Source: Protopterus annectens
Taxonomy: Eukaryota; Chordata; Ceratodontiformes; Protopteridae
Direction: 5' to 3'
Assembly (NCBI RefSeq): GCF_019279795.1
Contig: NC_056743.1
Coordinates: 1,784,781,339 to 1,784,845,338, forward strand
DNA: 64,000 nucleotides
In this document: positions 23,636-35,024 of the stretch, piece by piece
Layout: each line of letters starts with the position of its first letter
Numbering within the stretch: the stretch's first letter is position 1
The notes under the pieces: model-generated
What the model saw: only the letters and a program-made list of their open reading frames with translations
What the model was told of the DNA's origin: nothing
The model's database searches: none
Made by a program: the position numbers and the translations under genes

Positions 23636-25900
23636 AAAAGAATTCTATTATGGCAGCTAAGAAAATGTGGGAAGAGACTAAACAAAAGATAATTACCAAA
23701 ACTGAGAAACTGGAAGCTTATGTTTATGAATGCATATAGCCAGATAAGCGCAGTGAAAATGTTTTTATTCCCTTTAGTTTTATATACAAGTTATGCATAT
23801 TTTTAACAACAAGAGAAAACATCATGGCCAATAAATAATAAAGAGTTGAATGATTTTATCTAGGAGGTGAAGAGGGCAAGGGTCAAGTGGGATAAATTAA
23901 TCCTTCCGATAGAACTAGCTGGTTTAGGACTACCTAATTTAAATGGATATTTTAGAGGTACACAGTTAAGGCTCGTATAATCTACAATTCAAAGTGGAAA
24001 GGGATGGTGATGAAAAAATAGGGAGGAAATTCAAAAATCAGGGGAGAATTGGATTTTGAATGCAGATCCTCAAGGAGAACAACATCAGCAATACGAGTAG
24101 CAAAACGTATTCTAAGAACTAAGCCAACATGAGAATGGAGAAAGGAGATTCTTCCAGTACAGATGACTGTATTTAGGGATACAGAGAATAGGCAAGACCT
24201 GACTGGAGAAAAATGGCAAAGGAATCATGGTGTTGGTTGCAAACAACTAGAGAGAGAAAGGTAATAGAATATGAAGAGCAAAAGAAGACATTTAGACTGT
24301 AGGCTAGAGACTGCATTCTGTATCAGGGATAGATATCAGAGCACAGGCAAAGAGAAAGGTATTGGGGAATCCTAAGTGAAAGACCCACTCCAGTACAGTT
24401 TTTAGCTGAATCTAAAACAGAAGTTGCTGTTAAAAAAGGGATAATTATTAAGGTATTTAAAATACTGCATGACAACTATAGGAATAAATCAGTGGAGGTC
24501 AGAAAAAGATCGGAGAGTGAAACTGAATAAGCAGTTCAAAGGGAAACAATGGGAGGACAAATGTATGGCTATCAAATATGCAAGAAAGACTAGCAGATTT
24601 AAGATTTTTGATTGGAAGTGTTTGGATAGGTATTTTTATATCCCAGACTCCAAATAATTTTTCCTCAGGTAAATGGCAAATGTTGAGGTGTGATGGGAAA
24701 GAAAGAGACAATTGGGAAGAGTTCTACTTCAACATCTAATTCCCATAACATCGAAACTCAAAACACTGAAACCATAACATCGAAACTCCAAAAAACTGAA
24801 AACTCATAGGATCAAAAACCCAAAACACAAACTTTATATCGCACTATCCCAGAACATTGAAAACTACAATGCACAAGTAAATAACATCCCCTCCACCTAT
24901 AAAATCACCAAACTAACAAACACACTTTTTACTACATTTCTGCAGGGGGGCAAGCCCCCTGTGCCACCCCCCGTAAATTAAATACACCAATTCCAAGATC
25001 GCTCCACAGTGGAAAAAAGTTAATTTTCTAACCCCACTCTATAGCGATCACCATACAGAATGTACACAATATCTAAATCACTCGGATGTATGGCTTAAAA
25101 ACACATATAGATTGGCAACATAAACACTTTCTCCCCTACTCACTTTTCCCAGCACTTCTCAGAACACTAAACGTAACTTCCATGAAAGCAACAAATTCAT
25201 CACTTAAGACCAATTTACCAATTACCAGATAAACTGTCAAAACACAACATTAAACAAATTACAAAGCTGCAAAACGTACCATCTGCCATGTTACCTCACA
25301 CAAAAACTACAACTTTGTAAAATGATACCACAACATTAACAAATTACACAACAACATTTACATGTTTGATGATACACTACTTGATGTTATACATTTTCAG
25401 TGTTATGAACTTCGATGTTATACGTTTTTAGTATTTTGGGTTTTCAATGTTGTGGTCTCAAGTGTTTTGAGTTTCGATGTTATGGGAAGTAGATGTTTTA
25501 AATGGGAACCCCTGGAACATATGTTTTGGGAGTGTAATGAGACGTACGATTTTAAAACTTCCCTACAGAGTACTCTGTCAGAAATACTGGGTAAGCAAAA
25601 GGGTGTAAGTAAGGAAATTATTTATTTATTTAATTTTTAGCTGGGAGACAGGATCTGAACTGCCTAGATATAATAAGGCCTTGTCTAGTTCTGGTAGCTA
25701 CCAGAAAAGCAATTACTAGAAAATGGAAATCAAAAGTCTAAACCCACAGTATTCGAAGTAGTGAATATTGTAAACAAGATAATGAACTGGAAGTTGGATT
25801 TTCAGAAAGTTGGGGGAGCAAATTACATAGGCAAACGGGAAATTGTGGGAATAATACATGCAATATAATGTTTAAGAGGAGTAGTAGTAAAGATTATTAG
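23636..25900 (+). pseudogene. L1-clade LINE ORF2 fragment, piece 2, split by an inserted element
   Basis: The piece starts in the RT thumb/connection part. It shows AVKMFLFPLVLYTSYAYF near 23755, then FIWEVKRARVKWDKL and AGLGLPNLNGYF near 23865-23950, all typical of L1/Tx1 ORF2. The distal Cys/His part appears as EPLEHMFWECNE near 25510. The last part (25655-25860) is homologous to 23150-23400 of piece 1, so both pieces come from one family. The palindromic element 24732-25496 interrupts it between about FYFN and the WECNE segment. Confidence 0.7.
24732..25496. mobile_element. Palindromic DNA element with sub-repeated ends
   Basis: The left end reads ACATCTAATTCCCATAACAT and the right end is its near-perfect reverse complement (TTATGGGAAGTAGATGT). 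Inside both arms the unit CATAACATCGAAACT followed by AAAACACTGAAA is repeated several times (left 24745-24800, right about 25380-25490). The middle (24870-25350) is non-coding. Such foldback/MITE-like elements are non-autonomous. It lies inside L1 piece 2, so it inserted later. No clear target duplication was found. Confidence 0.7.
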
Positions 25901-26399
25901 AACGACTGTGATGCGATCGACTACTGATTCCTTGCTTTACTTCTGCATTTATCTTTGTTTAAGAATAAAATTACTGCATTTGCTCAAATTGTCTTGCTGT
26001 TGAACTGACTGAGTTGAAACTGCCTTGTCTAACTAGTTTGTTATAGTTATTTTGTGGTAGCATAACTCTCAAGCAATCTTTTTTGTTCTTTTACATAAAG
26101 AGGTCTGGGATATTCCATCTACTGGCAGTGGATGGTAGCCTGGTCTGTCCGAGTTGGAAAACAAGAAGTTTACCTATAAAACTAGCACTGGAACTGTAAC
26201 CTGCAAATTAATGATGCATTACTCAAATTCAAGCTCAGACTAATTAGTCTGCACATCATTTAACACTAACACCATATCCAAGCACTATCTAATACCATAT
26301 CCAAGCACTATTCAACTTTAGTCCCCAACCTTGAAGACCACTCTAGAAGACCCCTATAAAACCAAGTCCTCAATCCCCAACAGCCCACGATTCCAAATG
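25901..26399. other. Probable decayed CR1 5-prime region
   Basis: Non-coding. It lies directly upstream of the CR1 ORF1 remains and shares its general style with 58980-59470 upstream of the better-preserved CR1, but I cannot align it firmly. A short tandem duplication (ACACCATATCCAAGCACTAT) is seen near 26266-26310. Confidence 0.35.
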
Positions 26400-27020
26400 T
26401 CTTGTAGCCATTTTGGTGGATACAGGCATCCAAAGACAATGTAGTAACTGTCTCATGTTCACCGACAACCTTTTAATCCTTAAAGAAACCAACATGCAAG
26501 AGATGTACATACACAATTTCCTTGAAGGGAAAAATCTTGCATATAATAAACAAGGTTTTCAAGAACATATACACTACATCCACCACATAGTGTCCACACA
26601 CACACAAATCATCTTATGCCGAGGCACTAAAAAGCACTCTCCCCAAACTTCAAAGACCTCCTAAACCTGCAAACAAATTCTTATCCTCACCAACCTCTAC
26701 AGCATACACCAAAAATAACAAACACTGCACATATGCCTACACCCAAAGGACCTCCAAAAACAAAGTTCATAAGGCAAGCAAACAATTTACCCAGGACTCC
26801 ACTGTACAATACAATGATGCCTCACTTACCAGACTGGTCAAGGAAAAGATTACAGCCAGTTGCTTATCTGGAGGCAGAATCCTCCAAGTTACACATGCAC
26901 TTAAGTCGTTGTCAGAATCATACTGGTATCTGTGGTGCACAGTCCATGACAACATTAATGACTGAGACATACCTCTCTGGATTATATGAAGAGAGACATT
27001 ACGGACCTCCGACTGGCATG
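26400..27020 (+). pseudogene. CR1 host copy, ORF1 part (left piece)
   Basis: Degenerate counterpart of the intact ORF1 at 59473-60438. GGCATCCAAAGACAATG and the Cys-Leu-Met-Phe-Thr-Asp-Asn codons near 26450 match the start of that ORF. Codons for SCLSGGRI near 26870 match SCLSGDRI of its esterase domain. The piece stops abruptly at the ERV LTR and resumes at 42321 with the next part of ORF1. The frame carries many stops. Confidence 0.75.
27017..27020. repeat. 4-bp target-site duplication (CATG), left copy of the ERV
   Basis: CATG directly precedes the LTR start and is repeated at 42321-42324 directly after the 3-prime LTR. Four-base duplications are usual for gammaretrovirus-like integrases. 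Confidence 0.75.
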
Positions 27021-27521
27021 TGTTAAGAAAATGTATAACTGCAATGTGCAAGCTTAGATGCAATTAGGGTTAAAAAGAAATTAATACGTTTATTCTGCTT
27101 ATTCTGTGTGAAATATGTGCAGCTGCAGGAAACCTTGATAAGAGAACAATTGACGCCTGAAAGTCTACCATAGTCAGCAGAATGTGTATTGAGGCCAGGG
27201 TTGTATCTTGACCGTAGGCAAATGTATCATATCAAGATCTGGACAGCTGAAGTGTGAGAAACAAAGGAGGGCTTAAATTAACCCAAGGCCAGGTTGTTTT
27301 TCTCAAACATGTTTTTGCAAGACAGCAATTTTCTGACCATGTCAGCAGTAAATCTAACAATATTTTCTTGTGTACATGCAGAGAACTGTATAAGAATAGC
27401 ATGCTGAACTATGGAAAAATCAGACAAACCTTGTACTTACATGCTTTGTCTCCTTGCTGCAAGTAATAAAGGGTGCCTTACTTGAACCTTACGTGCATTG
27501 CTCTTTGTGTTTTCCTTTACA
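27021..27521 (+). repeat. 5-prime LTR of the ERV
   Basis: Begins TGTTAAG and ends in TTTACA, giving TG...CA ends. A TATAAG box lies at 27389-27394 and an AATAAA signal at 27465-27470, which places R between them. By eye about twenty differences separate it from the 3-prime LTR over about 500 bases, so the insertion is old but not ancient. Confidence 0.92.
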
Positions 27522-27524
27522 GAT

Positions 27525-27542
27525 TGGTCCTTCGGACCGGAA
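27525..27542 (+). promoter_or_regulatory. Primer binding site, closest to tRNA-Tyr
   Basis: The 18 bases begin TGGTCCTTCG three bases after the LTR. They match the complement of the vertebrate tRNA-Tyr 3-prime end at 16 of 18 positions; the two adjacent mismatches are GA where AG is expected. The tRNA comparison is from memory of the tRNA sequence. Confidence 0.65.
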
Positions 27543-27722
27543 ACCCTCACTTCACCTCGGATCAAACGGCCAGGTGGCTGAAACCGTACGGGGAATAAAC
27601 CAAATCGGTTCTTCTTATGTGAAAAGTCCTCCAACTGAACTGTCGTCAAAAGAGGCCAGCCACTTTCTGATCTGCGACGGAAGGATGGGTTTTCCACAAA
27701 TCAGCGATCAATCATGTGGGCT

Positions 27723-27730
27723 CAGGTAAG
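27723..27730 (+). promoter_or_regulatory. Candidate major splice donor in the ERV leader
   Basis: CAG|GTAAG at 27723-27730 is a perfect donor consensus, lying between the primer binding site and gag, where retroviruses place the donor used for env mRNA. No matched acceptor was proven. Confidence 0.45.
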
Positions 27731-27959
27731 GTGAATCTACTTTTTCTGTTTCAAGATCAGGGACTGGATGTGTATTGTTTCGGTCAGATTGTGTTTTCTT
27801 ACAGTCAGGGATAGAAAAGGTACAATCTTGTCATAGATCAGTAGGCTTCAGACAGTCATTCTGAAGAGACTTTAACAAAATCCGTGGTACACGTAAAAAT
27901 CTGAAGGCATCAGGTAATATTTTTCTGAACAGTCTACATAGCAAACAAAATAGGGAAAA

Positions 27960-29394
27960 ATGGGTAATAATTGTGCAAAGACACCCGGAAATCCACAGTT
28001 AACGGAAGATGCAAAATATATGCAGTTACAGCGCGCAGACAGTATTAAATACTTTTCAAAATGGGTTATTAAGTATGAATTTGACAGAAAACTAGAAAAA
28101 TCCTCACTTATCAAACTTATCAAGCAACTCAAAACTGATTCTGGGTCAAGTTAAACAATGACAGTTAGGAATTCCCCAGGCACACAGGTGGCTGGAGGAA
28201 GCAAACCGCAGAGACCAAAAGAACAAAAACTCAAAGACAATGTTTTTAGATAAGGAAGACAATAACTTGGTAGTGGCATCAGCACCTCCGCCTCCCCCTT
28301 CTCTACCAGAGTACAGAGCAAGTGGACAGATTGACCCACCCCATTATATCCTATGCTCACTAGAGATAGGGGACTTTATAAAATTGAAACTAGCTAAAGT
28401 TAGAGATCCCATCGAAACTAGGTCCCGAACAAAGGGAAATAATCAAGAAGATGGCTCTGAATTATGGCATGTAGTTAAGGATACACAACCTGTAGAAGAA
28501 GAAATATGCCAACTTACAGAAGTTTCGAACCCTCAGGCAGGACAGGAAGATCAGACTCCAACTATCTTAGTGTATCGACCCTGGACTCCGGAAGATATCC
28601 AGAAAGCTACAGAAGGGATTCCCCATCCGAAACTTAATTTCAGAAAATTTTTGGAAGATTTACAAGGAATGAGGCTAAGTTATAACTTAAATGGGGAAGA
28701 GATAGAAAAAGTAGTTCGACAGATTGCAGGACCAGATTGGTACATGATTTGTGGCAACTGGAATCCTCGTGAAGCTGCACAAAAACCTCTTCCACACAGC
28801 AGCAGCGCAGAATTAGATACTAGAGTGAAGGGACTTACAGACCACATCTCTGAGAAATGGAAACCTAGGGCAGACTGGACTTGCATTAATCAATGTGTCC
28901 AGCAGGAGAGTGAATCAGTTGACCAATATTTTGCTAGACTGTTAGAATGTTTTAACAACCACTGTGGAATGCAGGTTCCTGAAGAACAAAAACAAGATTC
29001 CCCATATGAACAGCAGTTAAAGAATGCATTTCTAAAAGGTAGTAGTACACCTATAAGCAGTTTCATTACAAAACACACGGTTGACCATCGAATGAGTAGA
29101 TTACATTCACTACTCGAATATGCTAGACATGCTGAAAGGCATTTTAATAGCAAAAAGAAGAAGAAGGCTCAGGTATTTTCCGTAGAAGATGGAGCAGAAG
29201 TTTATGTAGTGCACCCCGGGAAAAAGGGAAGGAAAAATACACAGGGAGGTAGGCAGTCTGATCAGCGATCAGAAGACCCTGAAGGACGCAAGAAAAGGGG
29301 AGAATGTTTTAAATGTGGTAAAAAGGGACATTTGGCAAGGGATTGCAGGAAAAATAAGAAAGCAACAACAGAAGATAAAGAAGGTGAGGACTGA
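27960..29394 (+). pseudogene. gag: ERV gag (matrix piece plus capsid-nucleocapsid frame)
   Basis: A first piece (27960-28154, 64 residues) starts MGNNC, compatible with N-terminal acylation of a matrix protein, and ends at a stop. The main frame (28240-29394, 384 residues) is intact. It has a Pro-rich stretch PPPPPSLPEY near residue 20 (possible late-domain region), capsid-like sequence in the middle, a major-homology-region-like ESVDQYFARL near residue 225, a Lys-rich stretch, and one CCHC knuckle CFKCGKKGHLARDC near residue 357. Gag would form the particle and package RNA. The stop between the two pieces splits matrix from capsid. The first Met of the second frame may not be a natural start. 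Confidence 0.8.
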
Positions 29395-29451
29395 CTATAT
29401 GATAGTCAGAAATCACAAGAAGAGACCAGCAGAGAAAGGACAAATGAGGAT

Positions 29452-30088
29452 GTGAAAAGGGAAGTACAGGAAATAAACGTTGGTGCAGAAGAAGATGAAG
29501 TACTAGATTTAGCTTTATTGAGCCTGGAGCTCTATTTAGCAGATACAAAACCGGAAGTTATACTTTTAGTGCAAGGCAGTGTGGTTAAATTTTTGTGTGA
29601 TTCAGGGGCATCACGGACCCTGATACACCCCTCCAAATTACCAGACAATTCAGAGTCAGTCATCTGATTACATATTGGTCAAAGCGGCTAATAGGCAGCT
29701 ATACCGGGAGCCCCTCTCCCACAATATCACTATAACAGATCCTGTTTCAGGATTAACACAAATAAGTAAGATTGTACTTTTTGCGAAATGCCCAGTAAAT
29801 CTCTTGGGCAGGGATCTTATGCAGTTATTTGGCATAGTGGTGGTTCCAACTATGCAAGGCATGGAAATGCAGCGACGAACCAACACCTTTATGGTTCAAT
29901 CGAGGGGTGAAACGTTTTATTGGTACAGTCAGGACCTGGTTACGACTGGTCCAGGGAATGTTACCAAAGAACTGATGAACGTAGCCATCAGTAAGTTTGC
30001 CTCCCTGGACATTGATAAACAGCACCTGCTGCATTGCACCCTGTATTTTTGTAACACACCAGGGCCTGATAACGAGTATGAAAAATAA
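29452..30088 (+). pseudogene. pro: ERV protease (pro), frameshifted
   Basis: Frame 29452-29667 contains the aspartyl-protease active-site motif CDSGASRTLI. A stop follows at about 29665. The second frame (29675-30088) holds the C-terminal protease motif LLGRDLMQLFG, the usual end of retroviral proteases. The enzyme would cleave Gag and Pol. The two halves are out of frame, so no active product is expected. A SINE lies directly downstream at 30110. Confidence 0.8.
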
Positions 30089-30109
30089 TTATTTAAGCAT
30101 TGTACAAAC

Positions 30110-30338
30110 TGCGGTGGTGGTGCTGCGGTAGTGTTGTCGCCTCACAGTTAGACGTTGCCTGTTCGATTCTCAGTTAGAACGTCTTCTGTGTAGCGACATG
30201 CGTGAATGGGCATTCCTTCATTGAAGGTTGTGCGTTAGGCCCAGCAAGCCAGCACGTCAAAATCTACTGCCAATCATTAGCGGACTGGAGTTCCACTGTA
30301 GCGACCTCCAACCGGGAAAAGCCGGAAAAAACAAACAA
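30110..30338 (+). repeat. tRNA-derived SINE, tail type C, inside ERV pol
   Basis: Head GCGGTGGTGGTGCTGCGGTA, the TCGCCTCACAG block, a GTTCGATTCTC B-box-like motif, and tail GCCAATCATTAGCGGAC with a GACCTCCAACCGGGAAAAGC end. It matches 46617-46845 closely. It sits between protease and RT, so it inserted after the ERV. Confidence 0.8.
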
Positions 30339-30630
30339 ATTGGTACTGAGAAACTTATACTGGGACGCAGAAGGGAATAGTGCAGCCAGCTGTTCGCTGC
30401 CCCAGGAGTTTTTGACACTTTATAAGTCCAATCGACTACCACATGTAAGCTTGACCAAGAACAAAAACATACGGTGGGCAGACCTAGGGGAGAGAGTTAC
30501 AAGATGGGAAAAACAAACAGAACTGGAGTTGTCAGGACAGGGAATACAAATGCAAAAATTGAATTGGGTGACTCAAGCTAACCCAGCTGTACATCTGCAG
30601 TCTCGCAGATACAGCTGATGGATATTCCTT

Positions 30631-31784
30631 TTGACGGAAGAAGAAAATGCCTTACGAGATATACCAGAGACCCTCTGGTCAGCAGGAAAATCAGATGTAG
30701 GACTTATCCGTACTGCAGGTCCAGTTAGTATTACACCAAAATCAGCATTTAGACCACAAAAAAGACAGTATCCCTTAAGAAAGGATGCAGAGGCAGGAAT
30801 AAAACCTATCATAGCAGCATCACTTAAGGGAGGGGTGCTAGTAGAATCCCCTGATTCTCTGTGTAATACACCTTTATTTCCAATTAAAAAAGCCAATGGA
30901 GAATGGCGTATGGTTCAGGACTTGCAAACTGTAAATGACGCAGTAAAACCAAGGGCACCTACAGTGCCGGATCCACACACCTTGTTGAATGACTTAAGAC
31001 CTCAACAAGAATATTTCTCTGTGGCAGACATTAGTAATGCATTCTTTTCAATACCAATACACCCAGACAGCCAGTATTGGTTTGCATCCACGTTTCAGGG
31101 AAAAAGATACACATATACGCGATTACCACAGGGATATTGTGAGAGCCCCACTATATTTTCACAAGAAATGTCAAGTAACCTGGCAGGATTTAACCCACCA
31201 AAGGGTAGTCAGGTCTTACTTTATGTCGATGACATTCTATTAGCAGCCCCTACCCTGCAGGATTCCAGGGAAGATACAGTAGCACTTCTACAATTTCTAG
31301 CTGCTGAGGGACACAAAGTGAATAAGAGCAAACTGCAACTTTGAAAAAACAGGCAAAGTACTTGGGACATGTAATATCCAAGGGTGGTAGAACTTTAGAT
31401 GAGGACAGAAAAGTGGCAATTTTGAAGGCACCGAAGCCCACCACCAAGAAGGAAATTATGTCCTTCTTGGGAACAACTAATTTTTGTCGGAGCTGGATTC
31501 CAAACTATGTCTTGGAATATGCACCTTTAACTGACCTTATTTACAAGACACCTATGGCAGTGCAGGACTTGTTACAATGGACAACAGAGACAGAATCTGC
31601 TTTCTGTAAACTGAAACAGTTAATAGCCTCCTCTCTAGTTTTGGGTTTGCCTAATTACCATAAGCATTTTTTCCAGATTGTAGATTGCAAGCAGGGTTAT
31701 ATGACATCAGTACTAACACAACAACATGAGGATAAGCAATGTCCCACAGCTTACTATTCATCACAATTAGACCCAGTGGCATGA
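30631..31784 (+). pseudogene. pol: ERV reverse transcriptase (pol), frameshifted
   Basis: Frame 30631-31344 (237 residues) carries SLCNTPLFPIKKANGEWRMV (fingers), motif A FSVADISNAFFSIPI, LPQGYCESPTIFSQ, and motif C LLYVDDILL, the usual gamma-type YVDD. The frame ends at 31342. The next frame (31341-31784) continues with YLGHVISKGG and FLGTTNFCRSWIPNY, the RT thumb/connection. The enzyme makes DNA from viral RNA. One frameshift splits it, so the copy is inactive as it stands. Confidence 0.88.
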
Positions 31785-32115
31785 TCTTTGCCACACTGTG
31801 TGCAGGCAGTAGTCGTGGCAGCAATGGCAGTGCAGGCTTCGGCTTCAGTAGTCTTGTTTCACCCACTCACTCTAAGGGTACCTCATGCAGTCGCGATTAT
31901 TTTATTACAAGAAAAAGTAGCATATCTCTCTCCTGCTAGGCATCTCTCCTGCATGACCATATTGTTGAGCCAACCTCATATGACAATTGAATGATGTACG
32001 ACCTTAAACCCTTCTACCCTTCTCCCAACTCCTGCAGACGGCACACCACATCGCTGCCTGCAAATAAATAATCGAGCAGAAGGCATTACCTGGGAAAGAC
32101 CTCACGGATGGCCCC

Positions 32116-32815
32116 TTGGATAATGCCAAGGTGACATACTACGTGGATGGCTCGTGCAAAAGGGGCCCTGCAGGACAGAACCTAGTAGGACATGCAGTAG
32201 TCTCTGATACTGAAGCTATAAAAGAAAAATCTTTACCGCATCATTTATCTGCGCAGGCAGCAGAATTGATTGCTCTGACACGAGCATGTACCTTAGCAAA
32301 GGACAAATGTGTAACCATCTTCACTGATAGCCAATACGCTTTTTCCACATTACATGTATTTGCACAACAGTGGAAAAACCGAGGAATGATAACATCTACT
32401 GGCAAACCTATAAAATCATGTGCAGCTTATTTTAGATCTTTTAGAATCTATTCAATTGCCTCGAAGGGTAGCTATTTGCAAATGTACAGCTTATACTAAA
32501 CAACAGGACATAATTTCAAAAGGTAATGCGAGAGCCGATGCAGCTGCAAAACAGGCAGCTAGAGAGGTATTCCTTCTAGATAAGGAATTACAACCCTCTG
32601 AAACCTTGAATTTAGATATGTTAAAAACAATGCAGACACTCACTACGCAAGCAGAAAAACAGCGATGGATGAAACGAGGAGCAATCCTCGAAAAAGGACT
32701 GTACATCTCTAAGGAGGGAAAACCAATACTACCCTCTAACTTGTTCCGCTATGCGGCATTGTTGAGCCATGGGCAGTGCCATGTCTCAACAGGGGGGGAT
32801 GGTACAGCTGGTGAA
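32116..32815 (+). pseudogene. pol: ERV RNase H and start of integrase (pol), frameshifted
   Basis: Frame 32116-32499 has the RNase H motifs TYYVDGSCK (first Asp), AAELIALTRA (Glu) and FTDSQYAF (second Asp). The overlapping frame 32420-32839 continues with GNARADAAAKQAA (third Asp). The end of this frame (about 32750-32815) begins the integrase zinc-binding region and is cut by the DIRS copy B insertion near 32818. Pol sequence resumes at about 38948. Confidence 0.85.
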
Positions 32816-32821
32816 CAGTTA

Positions 32822-33007
32822 GTTATGTACTCACCATAACGATCAATGTATGTGGTCCATCTCGCCTACATTCATTACTGATGGGTTTGGAGCAGAGAAT
32901 CGGCTCCAACTCGGCCGACTATTTGCTACCACGAAGTCTCTAATTGGCTGGGCTAACCGGTATCCCAGGATGCACCTCACCCCAACCCCCAGATCTTGTT
33001 TGCATAC
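32822..33007 (-). repeat. 3-prime inverted terminal repeat of DIRS copy B
   Basis: Blocks CGCCTACATTCATTA, AAGTCTCTAATTGGCT, AGGATGCACCTC and CCAACCCCCAGATCTTGTTT reappear reverse-complemented at 38815-38930 in mirrored order. The outer edge 32822-32871 is matched by the first half of the internal complementary region. Confidence 0.8.
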
Positions 33008-33149
33008 ATCGCAATCACTCCACATACACAAACCTCACTAAGAGGAATATCACTCACCAGGAAAAAGGAATAAAAAACAATTTTGAAGGGTCTCAGAGCA
33101 ATTTTCCTCCAAATCCTTCAGGAAGGGGGCAGGTGGGAGGGTACGTAAG

Positions 33150-33240
33150 AATGTAGGCAAGATGGACCACATACATCGATCGTTATGGTGAGTACATAAC
33201 TAACTGAGGTTATGTGGTCCTATTTCGCCTACATTCATTA
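33150..33240 (-). repeat. Internal complementary region of DIRS copy B
   Basis: 33150-33203 is the reverse complement of the left edge (32818-32871). 33207-33240 is the near reverse complement of the right edge (GTAGGCGAGATAGGACCACA at 38914-38933). The two element edges are joined head to tail, exactly as in copy A. Confidence 0.8.
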
Positions 33241-33280
33241 CTGATGGGACAGCGTCCCTAGCACCTCTAACCCGGGAGGC

Positions 33281-34280
33281 TCATAGGAAAATACTACTGA
33301 GAACCGTGGAACCAAAGGAAGCCCGGCCTCTAGATGCCACGTCCAGCTTGTAATGAGAGATAAGGGTATGATGAGAAGCCCAGGTGGCCGCTGCACAAAT
33401 GTCATCCAAGGAAAGCCTGGCATGATACGCTATTGAAGTCGAGACTGCCCTGGTGGAATGAGCCTTAACTGGGAATGGTAAATTTCTGCCTGCTGATAAG
33501 TATATAAAGGAAATGCAATCCTTAATCCACTTAGAAATTGTGCACTTCGAAACAGGGCCACCCGTTCTATTCTCTGAGAAGGACACAAACAATTGATCCG
33601 ATTTTCTTAGAAGTTTCATCCTGTGTAAACAGAATCTCAGTTGTCTATGCACATCCAATCGATGAAATTTTAACTCTGCTTTGTTGGAGAAGTTTGGAAA
33701 AAACACAGGTAACTCAATGGATTGATGGAGGTTAAACGTGGAAGACACCTTAGGGAGGAAGGACGGATTAAGTCTCAAGGATACCCTGTCCTTATGGAAG
33801 ATCAAATACGGGGGGGTTAATGGACAACGCTTGAAGTTCTGATACTTTTCTAGCCGAAGTGATGGCCACCAAGAACGCCGTCTTCCAGGATAAGAAGTTT
33901 AGCTCGCAAGTGGCAGCCGGCTCAAAGGGCGAAGAAGTGATGGCTTGCAACACCAGATTTAAATCCCATGGCATGACGGGTTCTGAAACAGGAGGGCAAA
34001 GTAACCAGGCTCCTTTCAAAAAGGCCTTGCAAAGTTTATGGCCCATAAGAGCGGGCTCGTAGGATACATGGAAGTTAGAAATGGCCGCCAGGTGCACCTT
34101 AATGGTCGAGGGAGCGGAGTCCTGTCGGAAGAGCATAGCTAAAATGTCTAAGACCGCCGATATAGGGGCTGTGAAAGGGTCCAGGCCTTGGGCCTGAGCC
34201 CAGGTGGAAAATCTCTTCCATTTGCTGGAGTAAATTCTTCTGGTGGAGGACTTGTGAGACGACGATAGGATATGCACCAC
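33281..34280 (-). pseudogene. DIRS copy B tyrosine recombinase, frameshifted
   Basis: Two frames overlap at 33792-33805. The N-terminal one (33792-34280) has STRRIYSSKWKRF and then ITSARKVSELQAL, which holds the first catalytic Arg. The C-terminal one (33281-33805) has FHRLDVHRQLRF, HSTRAVSTS (HxxR), and HYKL with the probable Tyr nucleophile. All visible catalytic residues of the family are present; only the frameshift between the halves breaks it. It is more complete than the copy A enzyme. Confidence 0.8.
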
Positions 34281-34340
34281 CTCAGGCGAAAGGGAATGTA
34301 GTCTAACTAATGATGGAAGTGGAGCAGCCAGGCTGTCAAC

Positions 34341-34988
34341 CTAAGGGACTGTAGGGAGGGGTGGAACTGTCCTGACATGTGAGTCAATAGGTCTAGCACT
34401 GGATCCAGATTCCAAGGACCGTCCACTGTGTACCGCTGAAGGAAGGGGAACCAGACTTAGTGGGGACAGTGTGGAGCAATTAGAATCATCTTGCTTCCCA
34501 AGTAAATGGCTTTCTGAATCACTCTTTGTAACAGAGGAAATGGAGGAAAGACAGAGCAGACCGGGAGGCCAACCGTGGACTAGTGCGTCCCTGGGTGACT
34601 CCCCCTGTGGGGGGATCAGGGTGAAGTAGTTGCTGCATTTGGCATTGAGAGGACTGGCAAAGAGATCGCAGCAAGGCTGACCCCACCTGCTGAATATCCG
34701 AGTCGCAACTCGGTTGTTCAGAGACCACTCGTAGGGCATCAGAATAGCTCTGCTTAGCCTGTCTGCTATCAAGTTGGATTTTCCCGGAATGTGCGTTGCC
34801 ACTAGAAACCGTTGGGAAGACACTGTCCAATTCCACACTCTCATGGCTTCTCTGCAAAGGGGGTAAGACTTGGTTCCTCCTTGCTTGTTCAGATACCACA
34901 CAACTGACATGCTGTCCGAGTGAATAGCAATCGTTCCCCGGGGAAGAGAGCTCTGGAGTGCTTGCAACGCTAATAGCACTGCTATCAT
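34341..34988 (-). pseudogene. DIRS copy B RNase H C-part and DLFAS region
   Basis: Minus-strand frame with IHSDSMSVVWYLNKQGG (RNase H Asp), HIPGKSNLIADRLSRA (closing Asp segment) and CDLFASPLNAKC, equivalent to the copy A segment IDLFASHLN. The first RNase H Asp (ADTSQIGWGG) is in the neighbouring frame that ends near 35025. Confidence 0.75.
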
Positions 34989-35024
34989 CTCTAGGACATT
35001 GATGTGTAAGTGTACCTCGTGATC

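Noticed and set aside
24925-24975. G/C-rich mini-palindrome (GGGGGGCAAGCCCCC) as a terminator
   Set aside because: Bacterial-style terminators make no sense in this eukaryotic context; it lies in the middle of the palindromic DNA element.
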